DNA of 64,000 bases from Cesiribacter sp. SM1 (GTDB taxonomy: Bacteria > Bacteroidota > Bacteroidia > Cytophagales > Cyclobacteriaceae), in assembly GCF_020178975.1 (NCBI RefSeq), contig NZ_JAHXBU010000005.1, positions 1 to 64,000 on the forward strand, written 5' to 3'. A program made the position numbers and the translations under genes. The notes below the pieces were generated by a model. That model was not told the DNA's origin, searched no databases, and worked only from the letters and a program-made list of their open reading frames with translations. Below, in pieces: positions 46,023 to 56,184 of this stretch (position 1 is its first letter; every line of letters starts with the position of its first letter).

Positions 46023-49013
46023 ATGCGCAAAACTTTTACCCTGATCCTTTTTGCCTGGCTCTTAGGTCTGGGCGCTGCTGTTGCACAGGATATCAGCAGC
46101 TATCAGCTTAGTGGTTACACCGACACTCTAACTACCATGAGAGGCCAGATGACTGAGCTGATAGGCGGCGGCAAATCTGCTGTAGCTTCTGAAGTTCAAA
46201 GCATTGGTTTTGATTTTATATTCATGGGCACAGTATACAACAGCTATTCTGTGAATGCCAATGGTGTGCTGCGTTTAGGCGATGAGCCGGTACTGCCGGA
46301 GGCTAATACCTATGGTATTACGGGTAACGACAGGATTGTGCCCTTTGCAGGACTTGCCGGGGGTACATGGCCGTTCCAGTTCAATCACGAACTTGCCACC
46401 ACAGCAGGCGGCCGGATAAGATCTAAAGTTACCGGAAAAGTGCCTAACAGGGTGCTGACTGTGGAGTGGTATAAAATGTATGCTCCCGCAGGTGACCTTA
46501 CCGATTTTACCTTTCAGCTGCGTTTGTACGAATCGGAGTTGCAATCTGCAAACAGTGGCAGAATAGAATTTTTATATGATCCATTAAGCCTGAGGAGAGG
46601 CGGGGGCACCCAGACGCAACGCTACAGGGCAGGTTTTGGTGTAGGTCCGGAGCAGGGAAACTTTGTAGCTCTCGATATACCCGGCAAGGCAATAAGTGAA
46701 GAGCTGAACTACACTTCAGAGGTAAACGAAAACAACAACTACTTTAACAGTAAAAATATATCTTCAAGGCTGCTGTACCGCTTTCAGTCGGATAGGGTGC
46801 CAGCAGGTTCATTCAGTAATTTTGCACTTGTTTGCCCCGCTCCAAATGCAGTTACCATCAGGTTCGACGAAAACTCTGCCAATGAAGCAGGTATAGTTGT
46901 GTACCGCAAGCGGGCAAACCAGCCCGATAACCAGTTTAAACTGATAAAATCACTGCCGCCCGATGCCCGCTCTTTCAGTGATGGGGGGGCAGGTCCAGGC
47001 CAGGGATACACCTACCGCTTTTACCTGCTGGGAGAGGGCCGCTATGCTGCTTCTTATACTGATTTTACCACAACCCCACAGGCAGTAATTGGCAGAATGG
47101 CTTTTCAGGCTATAAACTCCGGCAGGTGGACAAATGCAGCCATCTGGGGAGGCACCATGCCTGGAGCCACAGATGATGTTGAGCTGGGCTGTGCCGGCTC
47201 TGTATTTGTAACAGCCAACAGTGATACCCAGATACGGGATCTTACTATTCAGAAGGGAAGCTTTCTTACCATTGAAGATGGCGTTACCCTCTCTATCTCG
47301 GGCAATTTTGTGAATAATGGGGTATTTAACCCGGTAGGAAGCGGCAGGCTGGTGCTGAATGGCACCGAGCCGCAGCAGATCACCAACAAGGGACGGGGTA
47401 TTACCAACGATGCCAGCTTTACTGCAGCTGCAAACTGGGTAAGCTGGGCCGATAACCAAACCGGCAGGGTTGCCCAGAAAACAGTAACCGTAAACGGAAC
47501 CGATTTTGTAGCCATTAAGAGTATCAGGGTAAACCTGGAACATACTTACCTGCGCGATCTTACCCTAAGGCTTAAAGCACCAAACGGACAGGTTTTCCTG
47601 CTGGCGCAAAGCCGCGGACAGCGGGGCAGGAATTATGACAATGTAGTTTTTACAGATACTGGCAAGCCACTGCCGCCTACGGTAAAGAACGAAAACCTAA
47701 GTGGCGAATACAGGCCTGAAGAGTCTTTCTCTGCCTATGGGGGCTCCCTGGCAGGTACCTGGACGCTGGAAGTCTATGATGCTTTTACAGGCGTGGGCGG
47801 CCGCATCAACGGCTTTGAAATAACCCTAAGCAAAGGTGGCACCAACGACCTGGTGATGAGCAGGCTTACCATTGATAACAGCAGCAGCGGAGGCGTTACC
47901 TTAAATTCCGGCCTGGTTATTCAGCAGCAAATGCAGTTCATCAAGGGGGTAGTGCATGCCAGCGAAACGGCAGCTGTGTTGTTTGAGGCCGGGGCAGGCA
48001 CCAACGGAGGCAGTGCCACCAGTTATATCGACGGGCCAGCCTATAAGAAAGGAAGCACGGCCTTTACTTTTCCCCTGGGCAATAAGGGACATTGGGCGCC
48101 TTTAGGAATAGAAAACCTGCAGCGGGCAAATGCTAATACAGTTTTCAGGGCACAGTATTTTAAAGAGGGCGCACCCGCCCCTGAAGCTCTATCGCCTGCC
48201 CTGGATAGGGTGAGCAAGCTCGAGTACTGGGATCTTACGCCAACAGCGGGGAACCCAACTGTAGATGTGGTGCTGCACTGGAAAGATGCTGCAGTTAGTG
48301 ACATAGTGAATATTACGGCAGGAGACCTGGTGGTAGCACACTACACACAAAACCAGTGGCAGATAGAGGGTGGAGAAATATTGCCGGGGAGCAGCCTGGG
48401 TGCTGGCGGAAGCGGTGCCATCAAAGCAATTGGTATCAATACTTTCAGTCCTTTCTCTTTTGGCTCTCTTACCGGTATGAACCCCCTGCCCGTACAACTG
48501 TTATCCTTTACGGGATCTCCGGACCAGGCGGGGGTACTGCTCCAGTGGCAGACTGCATCAGAAAAGAACAACAGCCATTTTGAGATACAGCGCAGTGCCG
48601 ATACAAAAACCTGGCAGTCCATTGGCAGGGTAGAAGGAAATGGCACGACCAGTACGCAGAAAAATTATCGCTACTTCGACAGGGAGGCAGATAAGATCAA
48701 TTACTACCGCCTGATGCAGGTTGATTTTGACGGGAAAACGGAATACAGTCCGCTAGTGATGGTACAGCTCCAGGAGATTCAGCCCTGGTTAATGCTTTAT
48801 CCTAACCCAACTGCAGACGGGGTAACGGTGAAAAGCAGCAGGTATCCAGCAGACCTGGTCATCTGGAGTGGGGCTGGCGTGGCCGTTGTACGTACAAAAG
48901 TTAATACGGCCGAAACTGTAATTCCGCTGCAGCATTTACCTGCAGGTGTATACCTCCTGCAGCTGGTCAGCAGCCAGGGAAGCCAGCAGGAGCGGCTTAT
49001 CATTACTCGCTAG
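46023..49013 (+). CDS. Large secreted protein with P-domain and T9SS type A sorting signal
   Basis: 996 residues with signal peptide (TLILFAWLLGLGAAVAQ). Residues ~20-260 are a beta-rich domain of unknown family (YTDTLTTMRGQM, IGFDFIFMGTVYNSYSVNANGVLRLG), seen in other Bacteroidota surface proteins. A beta-helix-like part follows (AGSVFVTANSDTQIRDLTIQKGSFLTI). At ~485-610 is a proprotein-convertase P-domain (RVNLEHTYLRDLTLRLKAPNG, AGTWTLEVYDAFTGVGGRINGFEITL). A linker begins PLPVQLLSFTG and the T9SS type A tail (LMLYPNPTADGVTVK, LPAGVYLLQLV) ends the protein. There is no protease catalytic domain, so it is more likely a surface binding or structural protein. Confidence 0.9.
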   Translation: MRKTFTLILFAWLLGLGAAVAQDISSYQLSGYTDTLTTMRGQMTELIGGGKSAVASEVQSIGFDFIFMGTVYNSYSVNANGVLRLGDEPVLPEANTYGITGNDRIVPFAGLAGGTWPFQFNHELATTAGGRIRSKVTGKVPNRVLTVEWYKMYAPAGDLTDFTFQLRLYESELQSANSGRIEFLYDPLSLRRGGGTQTQRYRAGFGVGPEQGNFVALDIPGKAISEELNYTSEVNENNNYFNSKNISSRLLYRFQSDRVPAGSFSNFALVCPAPNAVTIRFDENSANEAGIVVYRKRANQPDNQFKLIKSLPPDARSFSDGGAGPGQGYTYRFYLLGEGRYAASYTDFTTTPQAVIGRMAFQAINSGRWTNAAIWGGTMPGATDDVELGCAGSVFVTANSDTQIRDLTIQKGSFLTIEDGVTLSISGNFVNNGVFNPVGSGRLVLNGTEPQQITNKGRGITNDASFTAAANWVSWADNQTGRVAQKTVTVNGTDFVAIKSIRVNLEHTYLRDLTLRLKAPNGQVFLLAQSRGQRGRNYDNVVFTDTGKPLPPTVKNENLSGEYRPEESFSAYGGSLAGTWTLEVYDAFTGVGGRINGFEITLSKGGTNDLVMSRLTIDNSSSGGVTLNSGLVIQQQMQFIKGVVHASETAAVLFEAGAGTNGGSATSYIDGPAYKKGSTAFTFPLGNKGHWAPLGIENLQRANANTVFRAQYFKEGAPAPEALSPALDRVSKLEYWDLTPTAGNPTVDVVLHWKDAAVSDIVNITAGDLVVAHYTQNQWQIEGGEILPGSSLGAGGSGAIKAIGINTFSPFSFGSLTGMNPLPVQLLSFTGSPDQAGVLLQWQTASEKNNSHFEIQRSADTKTWQSIGRVEGNGTTSTQKNYRYFDREADKINYYRLMQVDFDGKTEYSPLVMVQLQEIQPWLMLYPNPTADGVTVKSSRYPADLVIWSGAGVAVVRTKVNTAETVIPLQHLPAGVYLLQLVSSQGSQQERLIITR

Positions 49014-49049
49014 GCTTGTCAGCTTAGCCCTTGCAGAATAAGCTGATGT

Positions 49050-49106
49050 ATGTCGCCCCTTTGAGGCTGGGAAAGATTTATAAACCCGGCCCCAAAGGGG
49101 CGACAT
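49050..49106 (+). terminator. Terminator of the P-domain protein gene
   Basis: ATGTCGCCCCTTTG (49050-49063) pairs perfectly with CAAAGGGGCGACAT (49093-49106); the loop holds a further partial GGCTGGG/CCCGGCC stem. GTTTATTGT follows. Confidence 0.75.
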
Positions 49107-49272
49107 GTTTATTGTATGGTTAAGGTTGTGGAGCCAGTACAGCATTACAGGGAAAGCAAACCCAGGCTATGCCGGTAACATGCAGGATAGCGGCTTGAAA
49201 GCATCCAAAAGTCCTTAAAAAATACGATCTTTGGAGTTCTGCGTTTACACAAAAGCAGGCATTATACAAAAG

Positions 49273-51435
49273 ATGATCGTTTGCATAGCGGAAAAACCCA
49301 GCGTGGCCAAAGATATTGCAGAGGTGCTGGGCGCAAAGGAGCGTAAGCAGGGCTATTATGAGGGTGGGGGCTACCAGGTTACCTGGACCTTCGGGCACTT
49401 TTGTACCCTAAAGGAGCCCCACGACTATAACCCTGCCTGGAAAAGGTGGCACCTGGGCGATTTGCCCATGATCCCGGCCAGCTTTGGCATTAAGCTTATC
49501 CAGAACGATGGCGTTGCAAAGCAGTTCAAGGTCATTGAGCAGCTTGTGCAGAAGTGCCAGGAGGTGGTGAACTGTGGTGATGCCGGGCAGGAAGGGGAAC
49601 TCATTCAGCGCTGGGTGCTGCTCAAAGCCAAATGTAATGTGCCGGTAAAGCGGCTCTGGATCTCCTCCCTTACAGAACAGGCCATCCGCGAAGGCTTTGC
49701 CAGGCTGAAAGAAAGTGATCAGTACAATAACCTCTATGCTGCAGGCTCTGCCAGGGCCATTGGAGACTGGCTGCTGGGCATGAACGCCACCCGCCTGTTT
49801 ACCAAAAAGTTCGGGCAGGGAAAAGTAGTGCTCTCCATCGGCAGGGTGCAAACGCCTACGCTGGCCATGATCGTGCAGCGCCAAAAGGAAATCAATGCCT
49901 TTGTGTCGGCCGATTACTGGGAGCTGAAGACCATTTACCGCGACACAGAATTTACGGCGACCATCGACCGGATGTATGACCAGGAACGGGCCAAAAAAGG
50001 CCTGGCCTACCTGGAGCAGCATCCCCTGTTCGAGATCACCTCTTTTGAACGTAAGGAGGGGAAGGAGGGCAATCCGCGCCTCTTCGACCTTACCGGCCTG
50101 CAGGTAGAGGCAAATAAAAAATTTGGCTATGCTGCCGAAGATACCCTCAAATGGGTGCAGAGCCTCTACGAGAAAAAATTCGTTACCTATCCCCGCGTAG
50201 ATACCACCTACCTCTCCGAAGACCTGCACCCCAAAGTAGCAGGTATCCTGGAGAGCATGCAGTACTACAAAGATTTAACTGCCCCGGTCTTAGCCAAGCC
50301 CATCCCCAAATCTAAAGCAGTTTTCGACGATAAAAAGGTAACCGACCACCATGCCATCATCCCCACGGAGGTGCTGCCGGTGGGGCTTAGGCCTGAAGAA
50401 AAGCGGGTGTACGACCTGATTGCCAGGCGCTTTATTGCCGTATTTTATCCTGAATGTAAAATCTCCAATACCACCGTGCTGGGCAAGGTGGACAAGCTGG
50501 AGTTTAAAGCCACCGGCAAGCAAATACTGGAGCCCGGCTGGCGGGAGGTTTATGCCAGAGACAGCAAGGCAAAGGAGGAAGACGAGGAGAAAAAGGGGGA
50601 TGAGGAAAAGACCATGCCTGAATTTGTGGTAGGGGAGAGCGGCCCACACACTCCCAGAATTCACCAGGGCAAGACTAGTCCGCCGAAGCCCTTTACAGAA
50701 GCTACCCTGCTGCGCGCTATGGAAACAGCAGGCAAGCAGGTAGAGGATGATGAGATGCGTGAGCTGTTGAAAGATAATGGCATTGGCCGCCCCTCTACAC
50801 GCGCCAATATCATCGAAACCCTGATCAAGCGTCAGTACATCGAAAAGAAAAAGAAAAACCTCTTTGCCACCCAAACGGGCATGGACCTGATTGATACCAT
50901 CCAGAACGACCTTCTGAAAAGCGCCGAGCTCACCGGGCAATGGGAGCGTAAGCTGCGGCTCATTGAAAAGGGAGAATACCAGCTGGAGACTTTCAAGCAG
51001 GAGCTGATCCAGATGGTGGTGGAACTCACGCAGGAGGTAAAAACCAACACCTACCGCCCCATTACCATTGTTGCAGAACCAGGCCCGGAAGAAAAGACGG
51101 AGAAAAAGGAAAAAGCAGCCAAGCCTAAGCCAAAAAAAGCAAAGGCCTCCAAACCTAAAGAAGAGACTAAAATAGAGGAGCTTAGCTGCCCCAAATGCAA
51201 GGAGCATAAGCTCATAAAAGGCAAAGGGGCCTGGGGTTGTGGCAACTTCAGGGTCTGCGGCTTTAAGATACCCTTCGAGATCCTGGGAAAAACACTGACC
51301 GATAAAAATATCTACGATCTCTTAAGCAAAGGCAAAACCACCAAGCTAAAAGGGTTGCAGATACCCGGTGCTGCCGAAAAGGTAGATGGCAGGCTGCAGA
51401 TGGACGGCAGCTTTAATATCAGTCTGGAGGGCTAA
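49273..51435 (+). CDS. topB: DNA topoisomerase III
   Basis: 720 residues from ATG 49273 (MIVCIAEKPSVAKDIAEVLGA), preferred to a TTG 42 bases upstream because the Toprim domain starts there. Toprim acidic residues are in CGDAGQEGELI. Other landmarks are the gate region with RVQTPTLAMIVQRQ, the active Tyr in KFVTYPRVDTTYL, and VTDHHAIIPTE. The Lys/Glu-rich linker (~600-640) leads to a zinc-ribbon end CPKCKEH...WGCGNFRVCGF. Relaxes or decatenates DNA by single-strand passage. In Bacteroidota some copies belong to mobile elements, but no mobile genes are beside this one. Confidence 0.94.
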   Translation: MIVCIAEKPSVAKDIAEVLGAKERKQGYYEGGGYQVTWTFGHFCTLKEPHDYNPAWKRWHLGDLPMIPASFGIKLIQNDGVAKQFKVIEQLVQKCQEVVNCGDAGQEGELIQRWVLLKAKCNVPVKRLWISSLTEQAIREGFARLKESDQYNNLYAAGSARAIGDWLLGMNATRLFTKKFGQGKVVLSIGRVQTPTLAMIVQRQKEINAFVSADYWELKTIYRDTEFTATIDRMYDQERAKKGLAYLEQHPLFEITSFERKEGKEGNPRLFDLTGLQVEANKKFGYAAEDTLKWVQSLYEKKFVTYPRVDTTYLSEDLHPKVAGILESMQYYKDLTAPVLAKPIPKSKAVFDDKKVTDHHAIIPTEVLPVGLRPEEKRVYDLIARRFIAVFYPECKISNTTVLGKVDKLEFKATGKQILEPGWREVYARDSKAKEEDEEKKGDEEKTMPEFVVGESGPHTPRIHQGKTSPPKPFTEATLLRAMETAGKQVEDDEMRELLKDNGIGRPSTRANIIETLIKRQYIEKKKKNLFATQTGMDLIDTIQNDLLKSAELTGQWERKLRLIEKGEYQLETFKQELIQMVVELTQEVKTNTYRPITIVAEPGPEEKTEKKEKAAKPKPKKAKASKPKEETKIEELSCPKCKEHKLIKGKGAWGCGNFRVCGFKIPFEILGKTLTDKNIYDLLSKGKTTKLKGLQIPGAAEKVDGRLQMDGSFNISLEG

Positions 51436-51470
51436 TGGAAGCTAAGGGGGATAATAGATAGATAACAAAA

Positions 51471-51500
51471 AAGCGCACAGCCTGTAAAGGCTATGCGCTT
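51471..51500 (-). terminator. Bidirectional terminator between topB and the desaturase
   Basis: AAGCGCACAGCC pairs with GGCTATGCGCTT (one mismatch); on the minus strand it is followed by a T run, serving the desaturase gene. Confidence 0.75.
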
Positions 51501-51532
51501 CATATAGATTGCTGTTCTGTGTTCTTCTTAAA

Positions 51533-52630
51533 TTACGACGACTGCAGTTCAGGCTCCCTGCCCAGTGCTTTAAGCACACGGAAATGCGATTGTAAGGCAT
51601 GACCAAAGGTTGGCTTCAGGTTGTATGGCAGCTGAAATTCTGCGGCAGTCTGCTCTACAATCTTTGATAACCTGCGGTAGTGTACGTGGCAGATGTTTGG
51701 GAAAAGGTGATGTTCGATCTGAAAGTTCAGGCCACCCACATACCAGTTAAGCAAGCGGTTTTCTCTAGAGAAATTAGCCGTGGTAAGCAGCTGATGTACG
51801 GCCCAGGCATTCTGGATGGTACCTTCGCTGTCGGGTATGGGCTGCTCGGCACCTTCTACAATATGCGCCATCTGGAACACAATGCTAAGGATGTAGCCGG
51901 CGGTTAAATGGATGATCAGGAAGCCAATCAATACCTGCCACCACACCAGGCTGGTCACCAGTAAAGGAATTGCCAGCATCATAAACAGGTAAAAGGCTTT
52001 GTATACACCCATTTTTGCATATTCGTGGCTTATGCGTACTTTTTGCTTTTCCAGTATACCTTTTTTATGGTATTTGAAAAGTTTAATGAAATCGCTGGCC
52101 AGCATCAGCAGGGTCATTAAGCCATAGGCAATAAACACATAGAAATGCTGATAGCGGTAAAAGTGCTTGATGGGGGCGTGCTTGCACAGTCGAACGATTA
52201 CCTTGGTTTCAATATCATCGTCCATACCATGAATGTTGGTATAGGTATGGTGCAGTACATTGTGCTGGATATTCCAGATAAATGAGCTGCCACCCAGGAA
52301 ATTGAGTGTTCTGCCCATGTACTTATTAACGGTTGTGTTTTTTGAAAATGAGCCATGCATGGCATCGTGCATAACCGACATGCCTATGCCTGCCATTGCC
52401 ACACCCATTATAATAGTTAGGGGCAGAAAAAACCAGGCGCTGATGTTAAAGATCAGGATGGCTGCATAAGAGCCAAGGTAGGCGCCCAGCAGAATAATGG
52501 ATTTGCCAATTATTTCTTTGTTGCCAAAGCGTGTAATATTATTTTCTTTAAAATGCTGGTTTACTCTTTTGCGCAGCGTGTTGAAGAAATCGGCCTGGGC
52601 CTGATTGTTGAATTTTACAGTGGATTTCAT
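51533..52630 (-). CDS. Membrane fatty acid desaturase (front-end/linoleoyl-CoA type)
   Basis: 365 residues. Three histidine boxes: HDAMH at 88-92, HNVLHH at 123-128 and QIEHHLFP near 307-314, the last with the Gln typical of front-end desaturases. Membrane helices lie between (IILLGAYLGSYAAILIFNI, YVFIAYGLMTLLMLA, LFMMLAIPLLVTSLVWW). No N-terminal cytochrome b5 domain, so an external electron donor is needed. Introduces double bonds into acyl chains, probably for membrane fluidity. Confidence 0.94.
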   Translation of the reverse strand: MKSTVKFNNQAQADFFNTLRKRVNQHFKENNITRFGNKEIIGKSIILLGAYLGSYAAILIFNISAWFFLPLTIIMGVAMAGIGMSVMHDAMHGSFSKNTTVNKYMGRTLNFLGGSSFIWNIQHNVLHHTYTNIHGMDDDIETKVIVRLCKHAPIKHFYRYQHFYVFIAYGLMTLLMLASDFIKLFKYHKKGILEKQKVRISHEYAKMGVYKAFYLFMMLAIPLLVTSLVWWQVLIGFLIIHLTAGYILSIVFQMAHIVEGAEQPIPDSEGTIQNAWAVHQLLTTANFSRENRLLNWYVGGLNFQIEHHLFPNICHVHYRRLSKIVEQTAAEFQLPYNLKPTFGHALQSHFRVLKALGREPELQSS

Positions 52631-53149
52631 TCGAGTTAATATGCTATGTTATTAGCCTCAGGTAAATAAATACTGGCTGTGTATTTAGCTACAGGCTGGA
52701 TTCTGTGCCGAAGTGAAAGCTGTATCTTACCTGAATTAACTCCTGAAAGGGCTATTGTGGCGGGATAAAACGGTGTTTCCGGAACTTAAAGATATTCAAA
52801 GAAACCTGAATCACTACAAATTGTTGCTGATCTGATAGAATTTGGCTGTAACATCATGCCGGTAATGCAACAAGCAAGCACAAGTTTCTGTGTTTATACT
52901 TTGAATACCAAACATGGAGCGTTGCAGAATAATTCATTTTGCCACTGCCCCCTGCACTTTGCAATATTATTCTTTACGCTATAGCGCAAAAAGCTTTTAA
53001 GCTTTGGTCTCCAATAAATGGATTTTCCTCAATCCTGGCCGATAAATAAAATGTCTGTGCACCGGGCTACTGTTGCTGTACCCCCAGCTTATCCTGATTA
53101 TTTTTTTCTTAACTTTAGCATATTTACTTTCCGGAATTGAAATCAACAC
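52631..53149. other. Divergent intergenic region, promoter-like element before the FkbM gene
   Basis: About 520 bases without a gene. TAACTTTAG at 53110-53118 is a near-match -7 element 32 bases before ATG 53150. Confidence 0.4.
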
Positions 53150-53917
53150 ATGGGCCTTTTACATAAACTGCTGAATTCAAAAAAAGCTGAACGTTTTCGC
53201 CGTACGCTTGCAATTAAGTCGGGCCTTTATTTTCGCTTAAAACGAATGGGGCCTTCGGCCAGCGGTGATCTGAGGGTAGCAAAACTACTGCAACACCACC
53301 AGATAAAATGGGTAATAGATGTTGGGGCCAACACAGGTCAGTTTGCTGAATCGCTCTATGACTTTGGCTACCAGGGCCGTGTAGTTTCATTTGAGCCTGT
53401 AAGCGGAGCTTATCAGCTGCTGCTGGAGCGGAGCGGCCAATATCCGGCATGGAGTGTGGCAAAACGCTCGGCCATTGGCAATTTCGAGGGTGAGATACAA
53501 ATACATGTTGCAGCAGATAGTGTATTCAGCTCCATTCTGCCCATTACCCGGGAACATGTACAAACTAAGCCACAGTCCCGGACCATAGCTACAGAAACAG
53601 TACCTATTGCCCGGCTGGATAGGGCTGTGAAGGACTATCTTCCGGCAGATGCCAAAGATATCCTGCTGAAAATAGATACCCAGGGCTATGAAAAGGAAGT
53701 GCTGGAAGGAGCCCCTGAGCTGCTGAGCAGGGTAAAGGGTCTAAAGCTGGAGATACCGCTGCATACGATCTATGATAACACAAAACTTACCTTTTACGAT
53801 ACCCTGGAAATGCTCCGCAAGCAGGGGTTTAGTCCCTACAGCATTGGCGTGGAAGGGGTGGACCCTGCTACAGGCCGGGTTAATACCATTGATGGCCTGT
53901 TCTTTAGAGAAAGCTGA
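53150..53917 (+). CDS. FkbM-family methyltransferase
   Basis: 255 residues. SAM-binding motif I reads WVIDVGANTGQFAESLYDFGYQGRVVSFEPVSGAYQLL; further FkbM landmarks are SAIGNFEGEIQIHVA, ILLKIDTQGYEKEVLEGA and LKLEIPLHTIYD. Usual length for the family, which O-methylates sugars or other metabolites; often part of cell-surface polysaccharide clusters. No glycosyltransferases are near, so the acceptor is open. Confidence 0.92.
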   Translation: MGLLHKLLNSKKAERFRRTLAIKSGLYFRLKRMGPSASGDLRVAKLLQHHQIKWVIDVGANTGQFAESLYDFGYQGRVVSFEPVSGAYQLLLERSGQYPAWSVAKRSAIGNFEGEIQIHVAADSVFSSILPITREHVQTKPQSRTIATETVPIARLDRAVKDYLPADAKDILLKIDTQGYEKEVLEGAPELLSRVKGLKLEIPLHTIYDNTKLTFYDTLEMLRKQGFSPYSIGVEGVDPATGRVNTIDGLFFRES

Positions 53918-53979
53918 TTGTTTGACCCTAGCAAACAGAATTCAACCAGGATTTGAGCATCTAAGAATCCTAATAGAAA

Positions 53980-54015
53980 CGGCCTCTGCAGAGCTGCAGA
54001 GGCCGTTCTTGTTTT
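53980..54015 (+). terminator. Intrinsic terminator of the FkbM gene
   Basis: CGGCCTCTGCAG pairs perfectly with CTGCAGAGGCCG around two bases, followed by TTCTTGTTTT. Confidence 0.85.
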
Positions 54016-54131
54016 GATAAACACCCTAATAAAGTTCGGGATGAAGCAAGTTTATGCGTTAGGAATTTTCTGGTACAAAAGGCGAAGACTAAGTGATGTT
54101 CTTTAGCAGTTGCAGGCAGCCATGGTTTTGG

Positions 54132-54731
54132 TCAGTACACCTGTATTACACGTCCGTTTTCTATTCCTTCCAGGCTTTTTATGTAAGCATTTACAACCCT
54201 TTGCATAGATACCGGGTTGTGGCCGGGAAAGTACTGTCCTATTGCATCAGCAGAATCCTCTACAATTCCGGGGCTGACTACATTTAGCCTTAAGCCCCGC
54301 TGAAGTTCTGCAGATGCAGCCATAGCAAATGAATTAAGGCCACCATTTACCACACTAAGTACTGTTCCGCCAGCAATTGGTTCTTCAGAAAGTATGCCAG
54401 AGGTTAAAGTAAAAGAACCGCCGTCCCGGATGTATTTCTGCCCTGTCAGCACCAGGTTAATCTGCCCCATTAGTTTGCTCCTGATGCCATCGTTGAAATC
54501 TTCGTCTGTTAGCGCTGATATTGCTCCAAATGGCCCGCTGCCAGTAGCAGAAATAAGCGCATCAAAGCTGCCAACAGTGGTGAACATAGCTTGGATGGAT
54601 TGGGGCTTGGTAATATCTACCTTTACCTGGCCTTTGTTAAGGCTTGCTGTAATTATTTCATGCCGGGGCGATAAAGCTTCATGTATTTGTTTGCCAATGG
54701 TTCCACTGGCACCTACTAGTATTATTTTCAT
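54132..54731 (-). CDS. Atypical short-chain dehydrogenase/reductase lacking the Tyr-Lys pair
   Basis: 199 residues. N-terminal MKIILVGASGTIGKQIHEAL is a good dinucleotide-binding motif; DALISATGSGPFG replaces the usual NNAG. The Ser (FTLTSGIL) is present, but the active-site stretch reads LSVVNGGLNSFAMAASAEL where classical enzymes have YxxxK. VNGxLxSF at this place is characteristic of a known divergent SDR group of about 200 residues. Likely NAD(P)-binding; reaction unknown. No operon partner. Confidence 0.88.
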   Translation of the reverse strand: MKIILVGASGTIGKQIHEALSPRHEIITASLNKGQVKVDITKPQSIQAMFTTVGSFDALISATGSGPFGAISALTDEDFNDGIRSKLMGQINLVLTGQKYIRDGGSFTLTSGILSEEPIAGGTVLSVVNGGLNSFAMAASAELQRGLRLNVVSPGIVEDSADAIGQYFPGHNPVSMQRVVNAYIKSLEGIENGRVIQVY

Positions 54732-54823
54732 TGTGTTTCTTTTTTAGATATTCTTGAATGCTGGCAGCTAGGTAGTAACTGCGCCCTGCTGATATTCACG
54801 GCGAAGACTGGAGCGGCTGCAGG

Positions 54824-56137
54824 CTACTGAACAAGCAGGTTTCCCATCATGCCTTTATCCTCATGCTCCAGAATGTGGCAGTGGTACATAACACTGCCAG
54901 TGTAGCCGCTAAAAGGTATGGCAATTTTAACCCTTTCATTGGCTTTGATATTAACAACATCACGCCAGGCTCTGAACGGCTCCGGTACTCCGTTCCTGGA
55001 GAGTACCTGGAAAGGAAAAGTATGCAGGTGAAAGGGGTGATCCATTCCCATGGGGTTTACAATCTCCCACACTTCAGTACTGCCTGCGGTTGCTTCCAGG
55101 TCAATACGGTGGTGGTCAAAAGTTTTGCCATTGATGGTAAATTCCAGCGGCTGCATGCTTCCACCAAAAGTTAAGGTCTTTGTGGCGGTTACAGTACCCG
55201 GGTCAATAGATGGTATTTCTCTTAGCTTTTGCGGTAGGGCAACAGGAGTTACGGCCTCTCCGCTTATATCAAAACGAGCCAGGAGGGCACCTTCTTCAGG
55301 TGTATCGGCACTGGGGCCCATGGGAGTGCGGCTGTAGGGTAGGTTCAGCAGCTTTAACACGCCGGCACCGGTGGCCTCAATGAGCACATCGGCGCGCTCA
55401 CCGGGCACCAGCAAGAGCTTGTCAAGGGCTACAGGCCTTTCCAGGTAGCTACCATCCAGACCAATGAGCTGCAGCAGCTTGCCTGGTATCTGCAGCTGGT
55501 AATACCTGGCAGTAGAGGCATTCAGCAGCCGGAGCCGCAGGAGACCGGCGGGTACATCAAAAGAGGGCTGCTGTTCACCATTCACAAGCACCAGGTTTCC
55601 TTCTTTTCCCCTGCCCCAGTCCATGCCTTCATGCGGGGCCACCACACCATGCTGCAACTGAATATCATGCAGCACCAGTATCTTCTCTGTTGCACTTGTG
55701 AGGGGTTCGCTAAAGTCCTGGCTTCCGCGCACTATAATTGGGCCGGCCAGGCCTTTAAACAGCTGCCTGGTTACCCGCCCGTGGGCATGGGGGTGGTACC
55801 AGTACATGCCTGCACTGCCTGCCTGTGCCTCAAACTGGTAGCTTAAGGTTTCACCGGGGGCAGCTACCACATGAGGCTTGTCCTCCCCGGGCGACATAAA
55901 CAGGCCGTGCAGGTGCAGGTTGGAGGGCTCCTCCAGTGAATTTTTAAAGATGACTTGAACGCGGTCTCCCTCTTTCAGCTCCAGTAATGGTCCGGGAAAG
56001 CTGCCATTGTAAGAGAGTATCCTGGCTTCTGCTCCGGCAATGCTGGCAAGCGTTTGTTGTGCCGTAAGAGTAAATTGCAGGGTGCCTTCCTGATCAGTGT
56101 CCGGAATTAGCGTTGCGGGATAGTGACTGTTTTTCAT
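54824..56137 (-). CDS. Multicopper oxidase (CueO/laccase-like) without a signal peptide
   Basis: 437 residues, three cupredoxin domains. Copper-binding motifs: NLHLHGL, MYWYHPHAHG, HPFHLHTFPFQV and the type 1/trinuclear signature MYHCHILEHEDKGMMG. It starts MKNSHYPATLIPDTDQEG, with neither a Sec nor a Tat signal, unlike typical CueO; an upstream start would run into the HMA gene spacer. Likely copper(I) oxidation or phenol oxidation in copper tolerance, supported by the CopZ-like gene 47 bases upstream on the same strand. Confidence 0.92.
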   Translation of the reverse strand: MKNSHYPATLIPDTDQEGTLQFTLTAQQTLASIAGAEARILSYNGSFPGPLLELKEGDRVQVIFKNSLEEPSNLHLHGLFMSPGEDKPHVVAAPGETLSYQFEAQAGSAGMYWYHPHAHGRVTRQLFKGLAGPIIVRGSQDFSEPLTSATEKILVLHDIQLQHGVVAPHEGMDWGRGKEGNLVLVNGEQQPSFDVPAGLLRLRLLNASTARYYQLQIPGKLLQLIGLDGSYLERPVALDKLLLVPGERADVLIEATGAGVLKLLNLPYSRTPMGPSADTPEEGALLARFDISGEAVTPVALPQKLREIPSIDPGTVTATKTLTFGGSMQPLEFTINGKTFDHHRIDLEATAGSTEVWEIVNPMGMDHPFHLHTFPFQVLSRNGVPEPFRAWRDVVNIKANERVKIAIPFSGYTGSVMYHCHILEHEDKGMMGNLLVQ

Positions 56138-56184
56138 ATTGCATTTGGGGAAGTAAGAGAGTAGTTAAAAATGCTGCACAGACT

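Noticed and set aside
49273-51435. Topoisomerase III as sign of an integrative element
   Set aside because: No integrase, relaxase, conjugation gene or attachment-like repeat lies nearby; neighbours are ordinary chromosomal genes.
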